Shown in pieces: positions 1 to 5,230 of a stretch of DNA of 5,230 nt. How positions within the stretch are numbered: the stretch's first letter is position 1; each line of letters begins with the position of its first letter. Location: assembly GCA_025929455.1 (NCBI GenBank), contig JAICMB010000285.1, positions 1-5,230 on the forward strand. Reading direction: 5' to 3'. Below the pieces are notes generated by a model, which saw nothing but the letters and a program-made list of their open reading frames with translations, was not told the DNA's origin and did no database searches. Source of the stretch: Bryobacteraceae bacterium (lineage in GTDB: Bacteria; Acidobacteriota; Terriglobia; Bryobacterales; Bryobacteraceae). Position numbers and translations under genes: made by a program.

Positions 1-1122
1 GGCCTCGGATCGCTCGCGCGCGTAGAGGTTCTCCATCTCGTGCGGATCCGTCACTAAATCGTACAACTCTGGCTTGGAGGCCTCGATGTATTTGTATTGT
101 CCGAGCCGGATACTGCGAAGCGGACTGCATCCGAGGTGGTCCCGGGCATACATGCTCTCTCCGTATAGTGGCTGGCCGGTAGAGTGCGAATCAAATAGCG
201 CAAGGAGACTGTGCCCCTGAAACGCAGGAGGTTCGGAAATCCCGAGAAAGCCCAGGATCGCGGGCGCCACATCTACGAGGCTCACGGGCGTGTCCACGCG
301 TGCCGGATATTGCGGACCGCGTGATGGCCAGTGAAAAATTAGCGGCACCCACATCGTGCTTTCGTAGATGAAATAGCCGTGCGTCTGCTCCCCATGCTCG
401 CCCAAGCTCTCGCCGTGATCCGACGTTAGAACGATCAGCGTGTTCTGTAGAAGATGGTGTGCCGCGAGCCACTCGTTAAACCGGCCTACAGCGCCGTCGA
501 GATACGCGATTTCGCCATCGTAACTCCCGTGCGAGTACGGTCGATGGGCGTCATATAAATGGATAAAAACGAAAAACGGCTTCGCCGGTGCGAACTGAAG
601 CCACTGCCTCGCCGAGCCGAGCACCTCGTCCGCGGAACGCTTGAGCTCGGGAGGGTCTTCTCCAGCGTCGGGCCTGAGGTGAAACGGGCTGTCGTAGACA
701 TCAAAACCCCGATTCAGACCGAAACGGGCGTCCAGCACATAGCCACCGATAAAAGCGGCAGTCCGGTATCCATTTGCCTTAAGCACCGTTGCCAGCGTAA
801 CGGTGCCGGCGGGGACCTTCTCGCCATTTTCTTTCACACCGTGAGTGAACGGATAGGTGGAACTCAGCAACGAGGTGTGCGCCGGCAAGGTCATGGGAAC
901 CGGCGTGTCGACGCGATCGAAAACCGTTCCACCCTGCGCGAGCGCATCCAGGTGAGGGGTGCGGCCCTTACGGTACCCGTAACAACTGAGATGATCCGCG
1001 CGCAGAGTATCGATGGAGATGAGTACCACCGATGAAACAGGCCGCACCGGCGCGGCGGCGCAGGAGCAGGCGCCCACCAAAATGGGCAGGAGCCTCCTCA
1101 TGAGCCGTCGCAACCGCAACAT
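1..1122 (-). CDS. Sulfatase-like hydrolase/transferase (alkaline phosphatase superfamily), 3' end outside window
   Basis: An uninterrupted frame of 374 codons runs from ATG at 1122 off the left edge, so the C-terminus is missing. The start is chosen because its ATG shares one base with the receptor stop (TGATG). A second in-frame ATG, codon 8 at 1101, is possible; neither has a clear Shine-Dalgarno site. The N-terminus is basic, then hydrophobic, and ends in a lipobox-like VGAC (Cys19), suggesting an exported lipoprotein. Sulfatase-fold landmarks are SIDTLRADH (Asp38, first metal site), TLPAHTSLL at 78-86 (nucleophile region), FIHLYDAHRPY at 186-196, and TSDHGESLGEHGEQTHG at 233-249 (Asp235/His236, second metal site). 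The tail ELYDLVTDPHEMENLY is the usual end of the sulfatase domain. Position 78 is Thr, not the Cys/Ser converted to formylglycine, and position 82 is His, not Arg. The fold is secure, but sulfatase activity is doubtful and a phosphoesterase or transferase is possible. Related acidobacterial proteins, as I recall them, often continue into TPR repeats, which cannot be checked here. Confidence 0.9.
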   Translation of the reverse strand, partial: MLRLRRLMRRLLPILVGACSCAAAPVRPVSSVVLISIDTLRADHLSCYGYRKGRTPHLDALAQGGTVFDRVDTPVPMTLPAHTSLLSSTYPFTHGVKENGEKVPAGTVTLATVLKANGYRTAAFIGGYVLDARFGLNRGFDVYDSPFHLRPDAGEDPPELKRSADEVLGSARQWLQFAPAKPFFVFIHLYDAHRPYSHGSYDGEIAYLDGAVGRFNEWLAAHHLLQNTLIVLTSDHGESLGEHGEQTHGYFIYESTMWVPLIFHWPSRGPQYPARVDTPVSLVDVAPAILGFLGISEPPAFQGHSLLALFDSHSTGQPLYGESMYARDHLGCSPLRSIRLGQYKYIEASKPELYDLVTDPHEMENLYARERSEA

Positions 1123-4100
1123 CAGAACTGCAATCGCAACGAAAAATTAATGACTCGCGAAGTCGACGATCCCGCTAAATAATTCGCGTTCGTGCTTGTA
1201 ATCACCCCAACGGTATCCGGTGAACTGATGTCCGGGTCCGGATAGCCAAAGTTCGGGTGATTGAAGAGGTTGGAGAAAGTCGCCTGGAACCGCAGCATGG
1301 CGCGTTCGGTCGGGTGAAACTCTTTCATCAGAGCCATGTCCAGGTTCTTCATGGCCGGAGTCTGAATAATATTTACTCCCGCATTTCCGAATCTCCCAAC
1401 ATTGGCGGGATCGTCGCAGACCGGATTGTTGTCCGGACAGCCCGGTATCTTGAAAGCTGCGGCATTGAACCAGTTGTTGATGCTCTGATTCGCCGGATAC
1501 AGCGGCACACCGGCGACTACGTCCGGCCGCCCGCCGATCGTATTCGTGTTTGACGGATCGAAGCCGTCGAAAAGCGGCGTGAACCACTGGCCCGTTTGCA
1601 GCGTCACCACTCCCGATAACCGCCAACCGCCCAGGAGCGCTTCGGCAACCATCGGCATATGAGTCAGAAAACGCTGATTCCGCCCGAACGGGAGTGAATA
1701 AATCACATCCGCATAGAAGCGGTGCGTGGGTGTGTAGGCGTTATTGCCCCATTCCGCGCGGCGGTCGAACTGATTCTGAATGGGGTTATCGGCAAATACC
1801 CAGTCATTGTCCGACTGATCCGTCAGATCCCGGGCCCAAGTCCATCCGCTGCTGAAGTGTAGGCTCTTGCCGATGCGCTTGTTTGCCGCAACCTGTAGTG
1901 AGTTGTACCTTTGGGAAGCGCCGTTTTCGAACCAGGTGACGGTGTCGAAATCGGGATTCGGCAGTTCGCCGATCGAGAACGGTGTTGTGCTCGGCGGCGG
2001 CTGGTTGATGTTGCGGCCGTACAGAAGATTCACAGCGTGTGTGCCGACATATGCCACCGACAGCCCGATGGTACCGATTTGCCGCTCGATGGTCACATTC
2101 CATTGCTGCAGATAGGGCACCTTCAGGTGAGGATTAAATCCGGACGCGCTCTGAAAAGCTGCGACCTGGCCTGCTCCCGGCACGAAAGGATTTGAAAGCG
2201 TAAGCAGCGGCGCGCCGTTGGTGATCGAATTGAAAAAGGTCTCGCTTCCGCCGAAAGGACCTCCTTCCAGATTTCTCGCGATCGTGCCATACACCGTATT
2301 TCCGTAAATTCCGTATGCGGCACGGATGACGGTCTTTCCGTCCGAGGTCAGCTTGTAGGCCAGGCCGAAGCGAGGATAAAAGTCGTTCTTGTGAAAGTCG
2401 AGCAGCGATCCTTCGGGATAACCGGCCTGCGCCGCCGACAGCACCTTGACGCTCGGAGGGAAAAGCGGGTTGATGAACGGTAGTCCCTTCGTCGGCACGA
2501 CTAGCGCTCCCGCCGTCGGGCTATAGTTGAAAATCCGCCCGAACTTGTCGTGGTAGGGAGGCGTCAATTCCCAGCGCACGCCATAGTTCAAGCTGAGGCG
2601 CGATGTGACTTTAAACTGGTCCTGCGCGTAAAAGCTCCACATCGTACCGCGCAAATACGAGGTCGGGGCCGGGTTGGATACGCCTGTCGTCTGCGGTAGG
2701 CCCAGCAGAAAATCCGCGTACGAGGACCCCGAGTACCTGCCGGAAAAGCTGAACGATCCATATAGATTGTTCGGCAGATAATTCTGGTTGTTTTCGTCCT
2801 TGATAAAATCCATGCCGAACTTGAACGCGTGCCTTCCGGTAGCCCAACTCACATTGTCAGTGACCTGGAAATTCATCAGCGCCTTATCATGGATGGAGTA
2901 GCTGTTCGTGCCGGTCAAACCGGTGATACTGAGAGTAGGCTGGCCCGGAATGCCCGTGTTCGTTATTCCCGGTATGCCCACCTGACTAATGATTTGATCG
3001 CCCTGCAGCGTGCTCGAAACATCGCTGATGTCGCGCGAGAAACCGGCGCGGAATTCGTTCAGCAGCGCCGCGCTGAACGTATGGCTCCACGACAAAATGG
3101 CATTCGCGTCGTTGCGCTGCTGGTTATAAGTTCCCACCGGAGGCAACAGGCCGCGCTGGCCGAGAATCGGCATACGGTGATAGCTAAAGCGTCCGAACAC
3201 CGTATCGCGCTCGCTGAAATAGTGGTCCACGCGTCCGTCGACAATATTGAAATCCGTGCTAGCGGGCAAGTTGCCGCACCAGTTGCCCGCGAGTTGGCCG
3301 GGCGCGCCGCAGTTGGGCAGCGGATAGAAAAGATCCTGCAACTTCTGCGATACAGGGCTAATCATGTTTGCGGGAATCATGTTGCCGGGAAACGGCTGAC
3401 CCGTGAATGGGTTCTTGATGATTTTCCCGCTGGCAAGCAACCCGCTGAAGTCGCCAGTCCGCCATGCGGGCAGGGCCGTATTGTCTGTTATGACCGCCGA
3501 CCTATGAAAGCGTGACCCCTCGTAATCGGCAAAGAAAAACGTTTTGTTCTTCTTTATCGGGCCGCCGATGCTGCCGGCAAAGTCGTGATAAATCGCGAAC
3601 GGCACCGTGGCCGCGAAGAAGTCGCGTGCGTTAAGCGCACTGCCGTTGTAATCGTAATACAGGCTGCCGTGAAAAGCGTTCGTGCCAGACTTGCTGACCG
3701 TCGTGATCGTAGTCGCGCCCTTGAATTCCGCGGGTGAGTTCACCAGGGAGTAGTTTATTTCCGCGACATTTTCAAGGTCCGGACCGATCCCCGATCCGCC
3801 CGACCCGACCAGATCCTGCATTTCCACGATGCCGTCATTGGTCCAGTAGGTGTCGATTTGACGAGCGCCCGGTCCGGAGTAATTCCCGGAATCGTTCACC
3901 GCGATTCCGGGGTTATACATCACGAATCCCTGGTTCGAGTTGCCCTGTCGCACCAGCACCGCGCTATCCAATAAGTCAGCGCCGGATTTTACATAACTCG
4001 TGGTGCTGGACTCAGTCGTGATGATCGGGACGCTTGCTTCGACTTCGACGTGGGCGGCAGATGCCCCGATCGTCAGGCGGAAATCTACTGTGACGATGTG

Positions 4101-4418
4101 ATTGGCGTCGACGAGGACATCCTGTTTGTCCTGGGGATTGAATCCGCTGCGCTCAACGTGCACCCGATAGGTGCCCGGCACGAGATCGGGGATCGTGAAT
4201 ACGCCGGTGGTCGCCGTCGCCTTGCGGCGCGTGAAGCCCGTGTCCTGATTCACAACCGTTATGTCGGCATCCGGAACGGCGGCTCCGCTCGGGTCGGTAA
4301 CAACTCCGGTGACGGACCCAAAGGTTGTCTGAGCCGGCGCAGAGTGAACGCACACAAATGCGCAGAAAAAAACGCCGACGGCGAGTGGCAGATGACGCCG
4401 GAGAGTGTTAATGCTCAC
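1122..4418 (-). CDS. Oar-like TonB-dependent receptor with N-terminal carboxypeptidase-regulatory-like domain
   Basis: Outer-membrane beta-barrel protein of about 1098 residues, complete, with unknown ligand. Numbered from GTG at 4418, residues 1-29 form a classic signal peptide: LRRH, a hydrophobic core, and an A-P-A cleavage site before Gln30. Residues about 34-126 are a regulatory-like beta-sandwich (GSVTGVVTDPSGAAVPDA, PGTYRVHVERSGF). A plug follows, with the family signatures PAEFKGATTITTVSKSGTN, FHGSLYYDYN, LNARDFF and GSIGGPIKKNKTFFFADYEG. The rest is barrel, ending in FSLRLQF, whose terminal Phe suits BAM recognition. No convincing TonB box was seen. The frame stays open upstream to a TTG at 4514, but that codon lies in the predicted -10 box and would add 32 residues before the signal peptide. 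A TTG at 4487, nine bases after AGGGGG, is an alternative start. The GTG has no strong Shine-Dalgarno site, so the start is moderately sure. Such proteins take up or bind large ligands at the cell surface; substrate assignment from sequence is not possible. Confidence 0.93.
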   Translation of the reverse strand: MSINTLRRHLPLAVGVFFCAFVCVHSAPAQTTFGSVTGVVTDPSGAAVPDADITVVNQDTGFTRRKATATTGVFTIPDLVPGTYRVHVERSGFNPQDKQDVLVDANHIVTVDFRLTIGASAAHVEVEASVPIITTESSTTSYVKSGADLLDSAVLVRQGNSNQGFVMYNPGIAVNDSGNYSGPGARQIDTYWTNDGIVEMQDLVGSGGSGIGPDLENVAEINYSLVNSPAEFKGATTITTVSKSGTNAFHGSLYYDYNGSALNARDFFAATVPFAIYHDFAGSIGGPIKKNKTFFFADYEGSRFHRSAVITDNTALPAWRTGDFSGLLASGKIIKNPFTGQPFPGNMIPANMISPVSQKLQDLFYPLPNCGAPGQLAGNWCGNLPASTDFNIVDGRVDHYFSERDTVFGRFSYHRMPILGQRGLLPPVGTYNQQRNDANAILSWSHTFSAALLNEFRAGFSRDISDVSSTLQGDQIISQVGIPGITNTGIPGQPTLSITGLTGTNSYSIHDKALMNFQVTDNVSWATGRHAFKFGMDFIKDENNQNYLPNNLYGSFSFSGRYSGSSYADFLLGLPQTTGVSNPAPTSYLRGTMWSFYAQDQFKVTSRLSLNYGVRWELTPPYHDKFGRIFNYSPTAGALVVPTKGLPFINPLFPPSVKVLSAAQAGYPEGSLLDFHKNDFYPRFGLAYKLTSDGKTVIRAAYGIYGNTVYGTIARNLEGGPFGGSETFFNSITNGAPLLTLSNPFVPGAGQVAAFQSASGFNPHLKVPYLQQWNVTIERQIGTIGLSVAYVGTHAVNLLYGRNINQPPPSTTPFSIGELPNPDFDTVTWFENGASQRYNSLQVAANKRIGKSLHFSSGWTWARDLTDQSDNDWVFADNPIQNQFDRRAEWGNNAYTPTHRFYADVIYSLPFGRNQRFLTHMPMVAEALLGGWRLSGVVTLQTGQWFTPLFDGFDPSNTNTIGGRPDVVAGVPLYPANQSINNWFNAAAFKIPGCPDNNPVCDDPANVGRFGNAGVNIIQTPAMKNLDMALMKEFHPTERAMLRFQATFSNLFNHPNFGYPDPDISSPDTVGVITSTNANYLAGSSTSRVINFSLRLQF

Positions 4419-4435
4419 AATCTTGCCAGTGGCAT
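4415..4435 (-). other. Candidate six-codon upstream reading frame overlapping the receptor start
   Basis: In the predicted leader, ATG at 4435 opens the frame MPLARL and stops at TGA 4417-4415. That stop overlaps the likely receptor start codon as GTGA. This geometry is typical of translational coupling and could compensate for the lack of a clear ribosome binding site in front of the GTG. The small frame itself also lacks an obvious Shine-Dalgarno sequence, and a frame this short can easily arise by chance. Confidence 0.22.
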
Positions 4436-4497
4436 GAAAGCCAGCGGCTGACAGGAAATCTGTAATGTACTTTGCAAAAGCGACCAAGGTAGTAGAC

Positions 4498-4509
4498 CCC
4501 CTAATGGGG
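4498..4509 (-). repeat. Short dyad CCCC-ATTA-GGGG at the predicted transcription start
   Basis: A four-base-pair G/C inverted repeat with a four-base loop lies where the receptor mRNA would begin. The nearby GACCCC (4540-4535, minus strand) is complementary to GGGGTC (4500-4495), so a longer RNA from upstream could fold in alternative ways. The ten bases ending in its first arm, ATTGAGCCCC (4515-4506), echo ATTGACCCC (4543-4535) 28 bases earlier, making an imperfect direct repeat around the promoter. It could be an operator or chance; the arms are too short to decide. Confidence 0.25.
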
Positions 4510-4512
4510 CTC

Positions 4513-4542
4513 AATATAGCTCGAAAACGAAATCGGGGTCAA
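4513..4542 (-). promoter_or_regulatory. Predicted sigma-70-type promoter for the receptor-hydrolase unit
   Basis: On the minus strand, TTGACC (4542-4537, five of six matches to the -35 consensus) is followed by 18 bases and then TATATT (4518-4513, five of six matches to the -10 consensus). Transcription would start near 4504-4507, giving a leader of about 85-90 bases before GTG at 4418. The site lies just past the M50 stop codon and in the right orientation for the receptor gene. It also argues against translation starting at the TTG at 4514, which falls inside the -10 box. This is a sequence match only, without experimental support. Confidence 0.55.
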
Positions 4543-4548
4543 TCCCCG
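4534..4548 (-). repeat. Short dyad CGGGG-5-CCCCG overlapping the -35 box
   Basis: A perfect five-base-pair inverted repeat with a five-base centre (GGGGATTGACCCC core on the minus strand) covers the -35 hexamer, 11 bases beyond the M50 stop codon. Two readings are possible: a protein-binding site over the promoter, or a weak intrinsic-terminator-like hairpin for the M50 transcript, since the following bases GATTTCGTTTT are rather T-rich. The stem is short and the T tract interrupted, so neither role is firm. Confidence 0.35.
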
Positions 4549-4559
4549 GAATCCCGGCC

Positions 4560-5230
4560 TCATAAAAGCGACGCGAATTCCACTACCGCCGCGAGCGCAA
4601 CCAGCAAACCCGCGAACTGCATTAGCGCCGTGTTGTCCGGTTCCGGCGCCTCATCGCGCGTAAACAGGCGGTACGCCAGCCCCGCTCCGACCAGCAGCAG
4701 CATCCCCTGGCGGGTCACGAACCAGATGCCCGCGCAGACTGCCAGCAGAATCATCCGCTGCGCGCGAGTGAGCGAATGAACGCCGCGGCCGCCGTCGAGC
4801 TGCCAGATCGGAATCAGATTGAACAGATTCATGACCGCCGTCGCATGCGCGATGGCGGCCCACGATGGCGACCGCGTGATGTCATAGGCGAGCAACGCAG
4901 CCAACGCTGCGCCGAAACCGTAGATCGGCCCGGCCAATCCGACGCGGCTGTCCTGAATGCGGCTGATCGAAAGCGCGCGCATGCGAATGAACGCGCCCAG
5001 GCCCGGTATGAACATGGGCGCACTCGCCGGGATGCCGTAGTGGCGCAGCGCGATGACGTGCCCCATTTCATGCACGTAAATCGACAGCACCAGCCCGAGC
5101 GCGAAGGCCCACCCGTACAAGCCCCAATACACGGCGAAAAAGCCGAACATCGAAACCAGCGTGCTCAACTTCGTCAGGCCGAGCAGCAGCAGCTTGCCCT
5201 TCGCAATTAGAAAAATAACGCCCGAGATAA
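4560..5230 (-). CDS. M50-family (site-2-protease-like) intramembrane zinc metalloprotease, 5' end outside window
   Basis: The last 222 codons of a polytopic membrane protein. The frame is open to the right edge, beginning ISGVIFLIAKGKLLLLGLTK. The TTG at 5168 is therefore an internal Leu codon and not a credible start. The zinc/catalytic motif HEMGH (visible residues 53-57, bases 5072-5058) sits at the end of a hydrophobic segment. The second family motif, NLFNLIPIWQLDGGR (about 134-148), provides the Asp ligand in LDGG. Between them lie APMFIPGLGAFIRM and a RVGLAGPIYGFGAAL segment, both characteristic of M50 proteins. After LDGG come two or three further hydrophobic stretches, and the protein ends EFASLL. 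Enzymes of this family cleave transmembrane segments, often of anti-sigma factors or other regulators, within the membrane. No PDZ domain is visible in this part. The fold and catalytic residues are intact; the substrate is unknown. It lies upstream of the receptor promoter, so a joint role with the receptor is only a guess. Confidence 0.92.
   Translation of the reverse strand, partial: ISGVIFLIAKGKLLLLGLTKLSTLVSMFGFFAVYWGLYGWAFALGLVLSIYVHEMGHVIALRHYGIPASAPMFIPGLGAFIRMRALSISRIQDSRVGLAGPIYGFGAALAALLAYDITRSPSWAAIAHATAVMNLFNLIPIWQLDGGRGVHSLTRAQRMILLAVCAGIWFVTRQGMLLLVGAGLAYRLFTRDEAPEPDNTALMQFAGLLVALAAVVEFASLL

Noticed and set aside
54..704. Three short minus-strand frames (starting near 272, 472 and 704) that could suggest a fragmented gene
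   Set aside because: They are off-frame relative to one continuous 374-codon hydrolase frame read without interruption from 1122 to the left edge, so there is no frameshift or pseudogene.
559..1035. Plus-strand open frame of 158 codons opposite the hydrolase gene
   Set aside because: The minus strand here encodes the conserved core of the sulfatase-like domain; the plus frame has no recognisable features or ribosome binding site.
2829..3515. Plus-strand open frame of 228 codons inside the receptor gene
   Set aside because: It lies wholly antisense to a receptor frame with clear family signatures. Its translation is rich in Arg/Ala with no recognisable domain, as expected of a G+C-rich shadow frame.
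4471..4478. Perfect 8-base palindrome TTTGCAAA in the receptor leader, considered as an operator
   Set aside because: It is only eight bases long with no second copy nearby, so chance is an adequate explanation.
4560..5168. M50 protease as a complete 202-residue protein starting at TTG 5168
   Set aside because: The same frame continues upstream to the window edge with hydrophobic, family-like sequence and no stop, so the TTG is an internal Leu codon.
4776..5210. Plus-strand open frame of 144 codons opposite the M50 gene
   Set aside because: It is antisense to the HEMGH and LDGG motif region; its composition (many Arg, Gln, His) is typical of the complement of a membrane-protein gene.

Overview
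The window is one strand-coherent block of bacterial DNA with three protein genes, all on the minus strand. Read in the direction of transcription they are: the 3' part of an intramembrane M50-family metalloprotease (from the right edge to 4560), a complete large TonB-dependent-receptor-like outer-membrane protein with an N-terminal carboxypeptidase-regulatory-like domain (about 4418 down to 1122), and the 5' part of a sulfatase/alkaline-phosphatase-superfamily hydrolase (1122 down to the left edge). No RNA gene, mobile element, CRISPR array or long repeat is visible. There is no gene-free stretch above 300 bases; the only intergenic gap is about 141 bases (4419-4559).

The kind of organism is an inference. 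The receptor belongs to the Oar-like type (regulatory-like beta-sandwich, plug, about 1100 residues in all) that is greatly expanded in Acidobacteriota. The hydrolase and the M50 protease also resemble proteins I associate with that phylum, for example Solibacter- or Bryobacter-like genomes. The moderately high G+C and the diderm-type proteins fit. I cannot confirm the phylum without a search.

The 4419-4559 gap carries a good sigma-70-type promoter reading leftward (TTGACC, 18-base spacer, TATATT). It is flanked by short G/C dyads and followed by a leader of roughly 85-90 bases. The receptor and the hydrolase share one base at the TGATG junction at 1120-1124, so they very probably form one co-transcribed, translationally coupled unit. 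The M50 gene lies upstream of this promoter and may be a separate unit, although read-through is possible.

A reasonable working picture is an envelope module: an outer-membrane receptor for an unknown ligand, made together with an exported, possibly lipid-anchored hydrolase of the sulfatase fold. The hydrolase has Thr where true sulfatases carry the Cys/Ser that becomes formylglycine, and His in place of the usual Arg. It may therefore be a phosphoester hydrolase or transferase rather than a sulfatase. I see no clear evidence of a wholly new system. The points most worth a second look are this active site, the TGATG coupling, the promoter/dyad region, and a six-codon upstream reading frame whose stop overlaps the likely receptor start.
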